Shown: positions 15,164 through 22,806 of the stretch, piece after piece
Numbering within the stretch: position 1 is the first letter of the stretch
Layout: each line of letters opens with the position of its first letter
From: Clostridium merdae
GTDB lineage: Bacteria; Bacillota; Clostridia; Oscillospirales; Acutalibacteraceae
Length of the DNA stretch: 64,000 nt
Direction: 5' to 3'
Assembly (NCBI RefSeq): GCF_900176635.1
Contig: NZ_FXLN01000004.1
Coordinates: 434,001 to 498,000 of the forward strand
The notes under the pieces: generated by a model
Seen by the model: the letters and a program-made list of their open reading frames with translations, nothing else
Told to the model about the DNA's origin: nothing
Database searches by the model: none
Position numbers and translations under genes: made by a program

Positions 15164-16780
15164 ATGGCAGCAAAATATGTGTTCGTAACTGGTGGAGTCG
15201 TGTCTGGCCTAGGAAAAGGAATTACTGCAGCTTCTTTGGGGCGTTTGCTCAAGTCGCGCGGTCTGCGTGTGACCATGCAGAAGTTTGACCCGTATTTGAA
15301 TGTAGACCCGGGTACAATGAATCCCTTTCAGCATGGTGAGGTTTTTGTAACGGATGACGGAGCGGAAACCGACCTTGATTTGGGTCATTATGAGCGTTTT
15401 ATTGATGAGAACTTAACACAAAACAGCAACGTAACGTCTGGCCGCATTTACTGGAACGTTCTTCAAAAGGAGCGTAACGGCGACTATGATGGCGGAACGG
15501 TACAGGTAATACCGCACATTACAAATGAAATTAAAACCCGTATTACAGACGGGAAAGAGAACGTAGACATTGCAATTATAGAGGTTGGCGGCACCGTGGG
15601 TGACATTGAGAGCCAGCCATTTTTAGAGGCGATTCGCCAATTCGCAACTGAAATTGGGCGTAACAATTGCCTCTTTATTCATGTAACTTTGGTACCGTAT
15701 TTAGCAGCTTCTCATGAGCAGAAGACAAAGCCGACCCAACATAGCGTGAAAGAGCTGCTTTCTATTGGAATTCAGCCCGACATTATTGTTCTTCGTTCGG
15801 AACTGCCTGTGGCAGAGGACCAAAAGAAGAAAATTGCTTTGTTCTGTAATGTAAGAGAAAACTGTGTGATTCAGAATTTGGATTTGCCGCTTCTTTATTC
15901 TGTGCCGCTGGCATTGAAAGAAGAGCGTTTGGATGATATTGTGTGTAAGCATTTTGCTCTGGATACCCATGGCGCGGACTTAACTGAGTGGATTAAAATG
16001 GTAAACACGGCTATGGCTTTGACAGAAACCGTTACCATTGCCATGGTAGGCAAATATGTTGACCTGCACGACGCATACCTGAGCGTTGCAGAAGCACTCA
16101 CACATGGTGGAATTGGCAACCATGTAAAGGTAGATGTTCGTTGGGTGGATTCCGAGCTGATTACCCCTGAAAATGTAAATGAAATGCTTGACGGAGTGCA
16201 TGGTGTATTGGTTCCCGGTGGCTTTGGCCAGCGTGGAATCGAGGGCAAAATTACAGCAATTCGTTATGCGCGTGAAAACAGCGTGCCGTTTTTGGGCATT
16301 TGCCTTGGCATGCAAATGGCAATTGTAGAATATAGCCGCCATGTGCTCGGTTTGGAAGACGCAAACTCTGCTGAATTTGATCCGCAGACAAGCAATCCGG
16401 TTATCGATTTAATGCCGGAGCAGAAGGACGTGGTTCAGCTTGGCGGAACCATGCGCCTTGGCAAGTACCCCTGCAAGCTGCTGCCCGACACAAAGGCATC
16501 TGCTTTGTATGATGAGCAGGCCTTGATTTCAGAGCGTCACCGCCACCGTTATGAAGTGAACAATGATTACCGTGACCAGCTTGAAGCTGCCGGTGTTGTG
16601 TTCTGCGGAAGATCTCCTGACAACCGTATTGTTGAAATGATGGAGCTGCCGAACCACCCGTGGTTTATGGGGGCACAGTTCCACCCGGAATTTAAGTCTC
16701 GCCCCAACCGCCCGCACCCCTTGTTCCAAGGCTTTGTTGGTGCAGCGAAAGAGTATCAAAAAGAAGCTTCCGCTGAATGA
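15164..16780 (+). CDS. pyrG: CTP synthase
   Basis: Converts UTP, ATP and glutamine to CTP, the last step of pyrimidine nucleotide synthesis. The 538-residue enzyme has the N-terminal synthetase domain ('GGVVSGLGKGITAASLG' P-loop region, 'KFDPYLNVDPGTMNPFQHGEV') and the C-terminal class I glutamine amidotransferase domain with nucleophile Cys in 'GICLGMQ' and the His/Glu pair in 'QFHPEF'. GGAGGAAATT precedes ATG 15164. The leader terminator suggests control by CTP level. Confidence 0.97.
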   Translation: MAAKYVFVTGGVVSGLGKGITAASLGRLLKSRGLRVTMQKFDPYLNVDPGTMNPFQHGEVFVTDDGAETDLDLGHYERFIDENLTQNSNVTSGRIYWNVLQKERNGDYDGGTVQVIPHITNEIKTRITDGKENVDIAIIEVGGTVGDIESQPFLEAIRQFATEIGRNNCLFIHVTLVPYLAASHEQKTKPTQHSVKELLSIGIQPDIIVLRSELPVAEDQKKKIALFCNVRENCVIQNLDLPLLYSVPLALKEERLDDIVCKHFALDTHGADLTEWIKMVNTAMALTETVTIAMVGKYVDLHDAYLSVAEALTHGGIGNHVKVDVRWVDSELITPENVNEMLDGVHGVLVPGGFGQRGIEGKITAIRYARENSVPFLGICLGMQMAIVEYSRHVLGLEDANSAEFDPQTSNPVIDLMPEQKDVVQLGGTMRLGKYPCKLLPDTKASALYDEQALISERHRHRYEVNNDYRDQLEAAGVVFCGRSPDNRIVEMMELPNHPWFMGAQFHPEFKSRPNRPHPLFQGFVGAAKEYQKEASAE

Positions 16781-16801
16781 TTAAACCAGTAAAATGCATT
16801 G

Positions 16802-16833
16802 AATTCTTCCCCCGCGTAAGTGGGGGAAGAATT
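16802..16833. terminator. Strong stem-loop between pyrG and the GntR gene
   Basis: AATTCTTCCCCC pairs with GGGGGAAGAATT. Two more pairs close a GTAA (GNRA) tetraloop. No T-run follows, so it may stop transcription only partly or protect the 3' end of pyrG mRNA. Confidence 0.55.
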
Positions 16834-16894
16834 GCTGTATTGGCAAAAAAACTTCGGAAGCAAAGTGACGATAACACGAAAGGGTTCAAATCAC

Positions 16895-17584
16895 ATGGAG
16901 CATAAAATCAAGGTATCTGCTCCGGTATATCAGCAAATAGCGGCAGATATTGCAGCTAAGATTGTTGAACGCAGGTACCAGGTAGGCGACAAGCTGTACG
17001 CCAGGTCGGCTTTGGCCAGTCAGTACAGTGTATCGCCAGAAACGGCTCGTCGCGCGATTGCAGTTTTGTCTGACCTTGAGATTGTATCCGTAGTTAAGGG
17101 TAGTGGCGTTGTAATTTTATCTTACGACAACGCGGTTCGCTTTGTTCAGCAATTCATGGATATTAAATCTTTGTATGACCTGAAGAAGAATATTACGGAA
17201 AGCATTGATCGCCAGCGTAAAGAAGCCGAGCATATGGCAGAAACCATTTCTGAAATATTGGACAGAACGGAACGCTTTCAAGCTTTTAATCCCTTTATTC
17301 CATTTGAGATTGAAATTACTACGAAAACACCGTATTTGAATTTATCGATTGCCGACATTAACTTTTGGCACTATACGACTGCAACTATTTTAGGAATTCG
17401 CAGGGGTGAAATGATGATGATTTCACCTGGGCCTTACGCTGTTCTCTGCGAAGGTGATGTTCTTTACTATTGCGGCGATACAGACTGCCAAATGCGCGTG
17501 CGCAACTTTTTGTATCCGGAGCACCCGCCTGAACAAGCTATTATTGATAAATTACACGCCTCTCACCAAAAGAGAGGGGAATAA
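16895..17584 (+). CDS. GntR-HTH / RCK_C regulator (BusR-like)
   Basis: A 229-residue regulator with an N-terminal GntR winged helix (about 8-76, 'QYSVSPETARRAIAVLSDLEIV'), a helical coiled-coil linker (about 80-120) and a C-terminal RCK_C/TrkA-C domain (about 140-212, ending 'CEGDVLYYCG'). This arrangement matches BusR, the c-di-AMP-dependent repressor of osmolyte uptake in streptococci and lactococci. Binding of c-di-AMP here is therefore an inference from domain order. ATG 16895 follows AAAGGG; an upstream start at 16820 would lie in the strong hairpin. No potassium or betaine transporter gene is nearby, so the target is elsewhere. Confidence 0.78.
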   Translation: MEHKIKVSAPVYQQIAADIAAKIVERRYQVGDKLYARSALASQYSVSPETARRAIAVLSDLEIVSVVKGSGVVILSYDNAVRFVQQFMDIKSLYDLKKNITESIDRQRKEAEHMAETISEILDRTERFQAFNPFIPFEIEITTKTPYLNLSIADINFWHYTTATILGIRRGEMMMISPGPYAVLCEGDVLYYCGDTDCQMRVRNFLYPEHPPEQAIIDKLHASHQKRGE

Positions 17585-17585
17585 G

Positions 17586-17637
17586 AAAAGCATCCTTGCT
17601 ATTGCCTAAAAGGCAGAATAGAAGGATGCTTTTTTTG
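17586..17637 (+). terminator. Terminator after the GntR/RCK_C gene
   Basis: AAAAGCATCCTT pairs with AAGGATGCTTTT and has an inner TTGCC/GGCA hairpin. A run of seven or more T residues follows. Confidence 0.85.
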
Positions 17638-17669
17638 CTGTGCAAAATATAGCAGGCAGGGCGAATCTG

Positions 17670-17975
17670 TTAATCTGGAATATCGCTTAAATAAGAGAGT
17701 CCGTCGGCAACCTGTATTCCCAAAATAGGCAAAGGCACTAGAATGGCACTCTTTATTTCTTCCTTTGTTGCGCCGAGCTCCCTTGCCTGCTGAATGTGAA
17801 AGGGGAGGCCACTGGTGTTTTTTGAGGCGACTAAGGCCGAAATGTAAGCGAGTTCATGCGTCTTTTTATCTAGCGCACTCTTTTCAGAGAGTAGCAAAAT
17901 GGTGTTCATGAGAGCGGGGCCAATTCCATTCGTTTCTTTGAGGAGCACTTCAAAACCGGGGGTTACCTTTTTCAT
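17670..17975 (-). CDS. Carboxymuconolactone decarboxylase-family protein lacking the catalytic Cys pair
   Basis: Small helical protein of about 101 residues with the CMD/AhpD fold signature 'KTHELAYISALVASKN...FHIQQARELGATKEEI'. In peroxidase-active AhpD-like members a CxxC pair precedes the conserved His. Here those positions are not Cys ('NTSGLPFH'), so thiol peroxidase activity is unlikely and the reaction is unknown. ATG at 17975 is preferred, with AAAGGA 8 bases upstream; an ATG nine bases earlier abuts that site. It lies 88 bases downstream of a sigma-factor gene on the same strand and may be co-transcribed with it. Confidence 0.72.
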   Translation of the reverse strand: MKKVTPGFEVLLKETNGIGPALMNTILLLSEKSALDKKTHELAYISALVASKNTSGLPFHIQQARELGATKEEIKSAILVPLPILGIQVADGLSYLSDIPD

Positions 17976-18063
17976 AGGATACATCCTTTCTTTTTTGAGT
18001 AATTTTCTCTACATAGATAAAGACAAGATGAATTTAGAAAAGATACGGCCAAACTAAATTTTT

Positions 18064-18822
18064 TTATAAAAGGGAGTTTAAAACGCTTTGGTACCATTCT
18101 TTTGGCGGTTTTTGTTCAGGCATGTTTCCGTATAAAAATAGCAATTTCTTACGTACTTGCTCGTTATGAAAGTTGTTTTTTTCACCAGCATCCAATTGAT
18201 GAATAAGTTTGTGTGCACTGCTTTGTAAATTGGAGCGAGTTTGTGAAAACGTTAACCATGCTTTGCAGGAACAGGGATTCTTCTCATTAATAATGCTGCA
18301 ATGATCCGCAAAAAAGCAATCTAAGTTCATTCTTGCGCGGTGCAATAAGCCTTTCGCCGCTCCGTTTGAAATTCCCAGCATGTCAGCAACCGTGTTGATC
18401 GAAAGCCCGTACATATCAACTAACGAAAAAACGATACGCTGGTGAAGCGTCAATCTTCTGACCATTGCCAAAAAGCAGCCGTTTTGCAGGTCTTTTATTT
18501 CTTCTTCCACAATGATTTCGTCTTCCGGCTGTGGTGTTGTCTCCACCAAACGGTGACCATCGGACTCTAATGCTTCAATATCAAGTGGCACTTCCATGTA
18601 TTTATTCGGATTCTTTTTTGTTCGGTTGATGAATTCGTGAAAGCAAATGGTTCTAAGCCAGCTTGCTAAAGCTTTTTCATTTTCTAATGTGCCTAATTGT
18701 TTCATTGCTTTTAAAAAGGTCTCCTGCGTTAGGTCGAGTGCGTCTTCGGGGTGGCAGGTTAGCTTTAACGCGTAATTATAAATATATTGATAATAGTCTT
18801 CGTAAGCATCTTGTATATTCAT
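18064..18822 (-). CDS. ECF-like sigma factor with Cys-containing C-terminal extension
   Basis: RNA polymerase sigma factor (252 residues). Region 2 occupies about residues 1-70 ('DALDLTQETFLKAMKQL') and region 4 about 110-165 ('SINTVADMLGISNGAAKGLLHRAR'). About 85 further residues follow, beginning 'HCSIINEKNPCSCKAW', a His/Cys cluster that could bind metal or sense redox state. No anti-sigma gene is adjacent, so the tail may provide control in cis; that is inference. GAGGATC precedes the ATG. The Cys-less CMD gene follows on the same strand. Confidence 0.78.
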   Translation of the reverse strand: MNIQDAYEDYYQYIYNYALKLTCHPEDALDLTQETFLKAMKQLGTLENEKALASWLRTICFHEFINRTKKNPNKYMEVPLDIEALESDGHRLVETTPQPEDEIIVEEEIKDLQNGCFLAMVRRLTLHQRIVFSLVDMYGLSINTVADMLGISNGAAKGLLHRARMNLDCFFADHCSIINEKNPCSCKAWLTFSQTRSNLQSSAHKLIHQLDAGEKNNFHNEQVRKKLLFLYGNMPEQKPPKEWYQSVLNSLL

Positions 18823-18914
18823 GTTATGATCCTCTTTTTAAAGCTTTCCCCAAAAGAGCATGGGAATTCTTTGTATGAAATAGAGCAAGTTTTAAGTATG
18901 TAAGCAAGATAGCA

Positions 18915-18944
18915 AAAGGGAACAGCGAAACTGCTGTTCCCTTT
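18915..18944 (-). terminator. Terminator after rex
   Basis: Perfect 12-bp stem AAAGGGAACAGC/GCTGTTCCCTTT with a 6-base loop. On the minus strand it is followed by TTTT. It ends the traX-rex unit. Confidence 0.75.
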
Positions 18945-18969
18945 CTGTAAAGTCACGTTGAGTGCGATT

Positions 18970-19638
18970 TTAAACTTCGGTCTCATCGAGAGCTTCGGTT
19001 GCCCCTTGCTGGTCAGATATGCGGTAGCATAAAGTCATTAGGCTATCGTTCAAATGAACATTTTCTACAACGGTGTCTGGGTATTTCATCGAAATATCAT
19101 AATGGCTGAAATTCCAGAAATTACGGATACCAAGATCGTAGAGCTGCTCTGAAAGTTTCTCGGCGTTTTCACGTGGAATGCAGAGAATTGCCATGGAAGG
19201 CCGTTCTGCTTCACAAAACTCTTTAAGTAGCTTTGTATCGTTTATGGTTAAGCCATTAATCTCACTGCCAATTTTAGATGGGGAATTGTCAAATATACCT
19301 ACGAGCTGAAACCCCTGTGTTGTAAAAGCCATGTGAAGTGCCAGTGCTTGTCCCAAATTACCAGCACCAATTAAAATTGCCTTGTAAGAGTTGGAGAGAC
19401 CAAGAATTCCTCCAATTTCCCGCTGCAATTGGTCAACGATATAACCATAACCCTGTTGACCAAAGCCACCAAAGCAGTTCAAATCCTGGCGGATTTGAGA
19501 AGCGGTTAGACCCATTTTTTCAGACAGCTCTTTGGAAGAGATACGGGTCATCCCCATTTTTTTTAAATGTGTTAAAAAGCGGTAGTAGCGCGGCAGCCTC
19601 CGAATTACGGACATGGAAACGTTTTCCCGTTTAGACAT
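18970..19638 (-). CDS. rex: Rex redox-sensing repressor
   Basis: NADH/NAD+ sensor (222 residues) that represses fermentation and hydrogen-metabolism genes when NADH is low. The N-terminal winged helix contains 'ISSKELSEKMGLTASQIRQDLNCFGGFGQQGYGY', the family signature (only its spacing of S-x-Q-I-R-x-D is used here). The Rossmann domain has 'AILIGAGNLGQALA'. ATG 19638 follows GGAGGTGG with 5 bases spacing. It is downstream of traX on the same strand. Confidence 0.95.
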   Translation of the reverse strand: MSKRENVSMSVIRRLPRYYRFLTHLKKMGMTRISSKELSEKMGLTASQIRQDLNCFGGFGQQGYGYIVDQLQREIGGILGLSNSYKAILIGAGNLGQALALHMAFTTQGFQLVGIFDNSPSKIGSEINGLTINDTKLLKEFCEAERPSMAILCIPRENAEKLSEQLYDLGIRNFWNFSHYDISMKYPDTVVENVHLNDSLMTLCYRISDQQGATEALDETEV

Positions 19639-19669
19639 ACAGTCCACCTCCAATAAATTTTAAATAATT

Positions 19670-20401
19670 TTAAGTTATGAGTTGATGAATTACCGTTAGT
19701 GCTATTAGGTGCAAGGGGTAAAAAAGATAGAAAAACCATTTGCCAGCAGAAGAAGTACCTCTTTGCCCGTTATAGCTTTGTAACAGGGGAGCTGCTAGCA
19801 ATAAGCCAAACTGAAAGAAATCGCCCCAAAAAGGGGTGCCCTCTTGCGAATTACCGGTGAAAACAAAAATACTTGCGGTTACTAAGGCTGCTACTGAATA
19901 CAACAGCATTTGTCTTTGTGGTTCACGCCTGTTTTCTGCAAATATTACGGTAAATAAAATCGCAAAAATAGACCAATCTGCAAATGAAGCCATTAGCGTA
20001 AGAATAAAGAGACAGAGCCAACCGGTAGGCCTACCTCGCAATTGGTCTAAAACAACCAGAGATAGTAGAGCAAACAAGAGCGTAAACATTACGTTTAAGT
20101 GGATGGGGGATGAGAAAACGCTCAGGTTACCGGTTAAGAAATAATGAAATGGTATTTGTGAAATCACCGCGAAGACAGCCAGTCTTACTGCGTATTTGGT
20201 ACGGCTGCGAGTCTGGTAATATCCTTGCGCGATGAAAAAGCACATGATTGGTATAGTTGTTCTTCCAATAAAATGAAGCAATTGACCGGCAATACTGTAT
20301 GTGCTTAAAAACAGCCAAGCAAAATGGTCTGCCAGCATTGCAGCTGCTGCAATCAGCTTCAGGGAATGGGAAGATAAACCCCGAGTAAGGTTTTTATTCA
20401 A
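19670..20401 (-). CDS. TraX-family membrane protein
   Basis: Integral membrane protein (243 residues) with about seven hydrophobic segments. It has the family's N-terminal 'LKLIAAAAMLADH' and 'GRTTIPIMCFFIAQGYYQT' motifs; the second is shared with acyltransferase-3-like proteins. TraX in the F plasmid acetylates pilin, but chromosomal copies in Clostridia have no demonstrated substrate and may modify a cell-surface polymer. The start is TTG. A 31-base gap to rex suggests one transcript. Confidence 0.8.
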   Translation of the reverse strand: MNKNLTRGLSSHSLKLIAAAAMLADHFAWLFLSTYSIAGQLLHFIGRTTIPIMCFFIAQGYYQTRSRTKYAVRLAVFAVISQIPFHYFLTGNLSVFSSPIHLNVMFTLLFALLSLVVLDQLRGRPTGWLCLFILTLMASFADWSIFAILFTVIFAENRREPQRQMLLYSVAALVTASIFVFTGNSQEGTPFWGDFFQFGLLLAAPLLQSYNGQRGTSSAGKWFFYLFYPLHLIALTVIHQLIT

Positions 20402-20940
20402 AAGTCTTGTCGTTCCCTTCTTTTTTGGGAATGAAAAGCACTCTCTTCGTGCAGAGAGTCTAAAAACAAGTGAAACATATTATGAAGTAAAACGAAATGC
20501 TTGTCAATGCCTTTCAAAGAACGAAACGTATGTTAGATATTTTTTTATCTTACTTTTCGACGTTATTTAAACGTTGCGACAGAATAAATGAAAAATGAAT
20601 GAGATTTATTTTCATATAAAGAATTTACTATGCAAAAAACCGATCTTTTAAATTACTATTTTAGATTATAGTATATTTTATAACAATTGGCTATATAAAA
20701 TATAGACTATGGCAAAAAAATATCATATAAAATGATTGATTATTGCTATTTTACAAATGGTAGTTTTGTTTGCGTCGTTTTTGATATTGAAAATAGAGAA
20801 GGGTAGAAGAATCGAATTTCTAAAATGGAGAGCGGACAAAGAATTCCTGTAAAAAACTATAATTTTGTGGGGGATTACTTGCATAAACAAGAGCAAGTTT
20901 CCCCCTTTTTGCATCTTATAGTAGAGAAAGGAGAGTTGTT
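20402..20940. other. AT-rich divergent intergenic region with a leader hairpin
   Basis: Holds the 5' side of traX (minus) and of the lysozyme gene (plus). ACTCTCT/AGAGAGT (20440-20446 and 20453-20459) forms a stem-loop in the traX leader, followed on the minus strand by TTTT. No gene is supported in the rest; a TATAGT at 20917-20922 may be the -10 for the lysozyme gene. Confidence 0.4.
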
Positions 20941-21843
20941 ATGTCTACCAGAAAAGGAATTGATGTATATAATGGGACAGGTAACGTAGATTGGAAACTT
21001 GTTAAAGAAGCCGGGTACGATTTTACCATGATAAAAGCTAGTGAGGGCTATACTCTGGCCGATCAAAGAATGAGTGAAAACTTAACTAATGCCGCTGTTG
21101 CAGGTCTTCATACCGGTGTGTATCACTGGACACATGCCGTTACAACAGAAGAAGCTGCGCGAGAGGCCACTCATTTTCTCAATCTGGTTCGAGGATGCAA
21201 AATGGAGTACCCTGTTGCGTTGGATGTAGAACAGGATACGATACTGCGGCTGCCGCGCGACCGCCTGACCGATGTGGTTATGGCTTGGTGCCGGCAGGTA
21301 GCGAATGCCGGTTATTATGTTGCAATCTATGCGAATTTAAATGTTCTGCGTAATCATTTGGATTGGAGCCGGATAAAAGAGTTTGACTTGTGGCTAGCAC
21401 AATACAGTACGCAAATGTCAAGCGAATTTCCAGCTTCTATTTGGCAATACACGGATAAAGGACGAGTTCCCGGAGTGAAAAACGGAACGGGAGATGTGGA
21501 TTTAAATTTGTCCTTTAAAGATTACCCCGAAATCATTCGCAAGGGTGGCTTTAATAATTACCCGGCGACACCACCAATACAGGAAGTCACTCCTCTTTCT
21601 CTAGATACAAGAAGCAAGGATATGTCCCCGGGTGAAATCTACACCGTTTTAGCCAGGTGTGATGAAAAGCCAGAGGTTACGGTAACCGGGCGGGACGTTA
21701 TTCGCGCTGCTGAACCGCGGTTGGATGCAAAGGGGCGCGGATGGCTCATTGATGTTACAGCGTTAAAGCCACCGGTACGCCATGCCCACATTCAGGTGCG
21801 GTCTAAGGATCAAACTGCTAACTGCAACTTTAACGTTTTTTAG
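20941..21843 (+). CDS. GH25 lysozyme (endolysin-like)
   Basis: Peptidoglycan muramidase of 300 residues. The GH25 domain (about 1-195) begins 'KGIDVYNGTGNVDW' and contains 'TMIKASEG', 'PVALDVEQD' (the catalytic Asp/Glu region) and 'LWLAQY'. The C-terminal ~95 residues form a separate Ig-like or beta-rich module, not a known SH3 repeat. There is no signal peptide, as in phage endolysins released through a holin. AAAGGAGAG precedes the ATG, and a holin gene follows 20 bases later. Confidence 0.88.
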   Translation: MSTRKGIDVYNGTGNVDWKLVKEAGYDFTMIKASEGYTLADQRMSENLTNAAVAGLHTGVYHWTHAVTTEEAAREATHFLNLVRGCKMEYPVALDVEQDTILRLPRDRLTDVVMAWCRQVANAGYYVAIYANLNVLRNHLDWSRIKEFDLWLAQYSTQMSSEFPASIWQYTDKGRVPGVKNGTGDVDLNLSFKDYPEIIRKGGFNNYPATPPIQEVTPLSLDTRSKDMSPGEIYTVLARCDEKPEVTVTGRDVIRAAEPRLDAKGRGWLIDVTALKPPVRHAHIQVRSKDQTANCNFNVF

Positions 21844-21863
21844 CGGTGTCTGGGGGCGAAAAA

Positions 21864-22319
21864 ATGGACAAATTGAAGGCCGGGATGGCAGCTATGTTTG
21901 CCGTAGTTTCCGCCCGGCTGGGTATTCTGGCGGTTCCTGTTTACCTTTTAATTTTATCGAGCTTAACGGATTATGTTACGGGGATTATGGCTTCCATTTA
22001 CCGCAAAGAAGCGGTGAGTTCTTACCGTAGCATTCGTGGTATTATTAAAAAAATACTCACATGGTCGCTCGTGGGGGTAGGAGTCGCAATTGATTATTTG
22101 CTAATGTATGCGGGGAGTCAGGTGGGAATGGAAGAAATGCCGGTTCGCTATGCGGTTGCCTCTTTGGTTGCTGTATGGCTTACGGTAAATGAGTTATTAA
22201 GTATTATGGAGAATATTCAGGCCACTGGTGTTCGGCTTCCACCTTTTTTAATTCAAATTCTTCAGGGAATTCAAAAAAGCGTTGAAAAACAACAGGACGA
22301 AACACTTCCTAAAAAATGA
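21864..22319 (+). CDS. Phage holin / toxin-secretion holin family protein
   Basis: A 151-residue membrane protein with four hydrophobic segments and the family pattern 'LTDYVTGIMASIYRKE...SYRSIRGIIKKI...LSIMENI' of phage_holin_4 type proteins (relatives include TcdE). It would form the membrane lesion that releases the adjacent lysozyme. ATG 21864 lies 7 bases after GGGGG; a GTG at 21846 also reads in frame but lacks a site. The pair is not surrounded by phage structural genes. Confidence 0.85.
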   Translation: MDKLKAGMAAMFAVVSARLGILAVPVYLLILSSLTDYVTGIMASIYRKEAVSSYRSIRGIIKKILTWSLVGVGVAIDYLLMYAGSQVGMEEMPVRYAVASLVAVWLTVNELLSIMENIQATGVRLPPFLIQILQGIQKSVEKQQDETLPKK

Positions 22320-22327
22320 ATATAAAC

Positions 22328-22375
22328 AAAACAGCGCCTTTCTCCTTTGTGCTCCGGAGGAAGGCGCTGTTTTGT
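22328..22375. terminator. Terminator between the lysis pair and the minus-strand gene
   Basis: AAAACAGCGCCTT pairs with AAGGCGCTGTTTT, with an inner TCCT/GGAGGA stem. A and T runs on the two sides allow bidirectional use. Confidence 0.8.
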
Positions 22376-22593
22376 TACAGTGAAAAATCGTCTAAGTCGT
22401 ATTCTCGCAATGGCGGCAATGCACGGGGATTGCGCATTAACGGGTCGTAAGTAAAGCGGCGGCAGGAGCCGTCTTCTTTTATCTCGAGGCCTTTGGAACA
22501 GATGGGTTCTTCGTCGGTTCCGGTATTATAACTGCAATATTCGCAGTTCGTATCTATTTGACTTCCAAATAATTTTTTCTTGAATCCTAACAA
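22375..22593 (-). CDS. Small conserved Cys protein of unknown function
   Basis: Product of about 72 residues: a basic start (LGFKKKLFGSQID) followed by 'CEYC' and two further Cys residues, and an ending 'RFTYDPLMRNPR...DLDDFSL'. Proteins of this pattern are widespread in Oscillospiraceae and Lachnospiraceae and have no assigned role; four Cys suggest a small zinc site. The start is taken as TTG at 22593, because GGAGG lies 8 bases upstream and a TATAAT (minus strand, 22635-22630) lies just before it. The longer frame up to 22680 would begin ahead of that promoter. Confidence 0.7.
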   Translation of the reverse strand: MLGFKKKLFGSQIDTNCEYCSYNTGTDEEPICSKGLEIKEDGSCRRFTYDPLMRNPRALPPLREYDLDDFSL

Positions 22594-22629
22594 AACCAAT
22601 TCCTCCAATTTTTTGCGAGTCAATCCATA

Positions 22630-22635
22630 ATTATA
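22630..22635 (-). promoter_or_regulatory. -10 element (TATAAT) for the small Cys protein
   Basis: Perfect hexamer about 37 bases before the TTG start and about 24 before the ribosome binding site. The -35 is weak. Confidence 0.4.
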
Positions 22636-22806
22636 ACTATTAGGACAGTAATAAAATACATGTTTAACTAACCCATCCATGCTAAAGAAAAGCTCTGTGC
22701 GAATGACTACTCCCGGTGAAAGCGAGTAGCCATTTACTATGTATGAAACAAGCGAGCAAATAGTTTAAACATAAAAGTGGAAGGGTGTGGTTCGTATCTT
22801 TTTTGT

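Noticed and set aside
20941..22319. Larger prophage around the lysis pair
   Set aside because: No integrase, portal, terminase, capsid or tail genes occur on either side; flanking genes are chromosomal.
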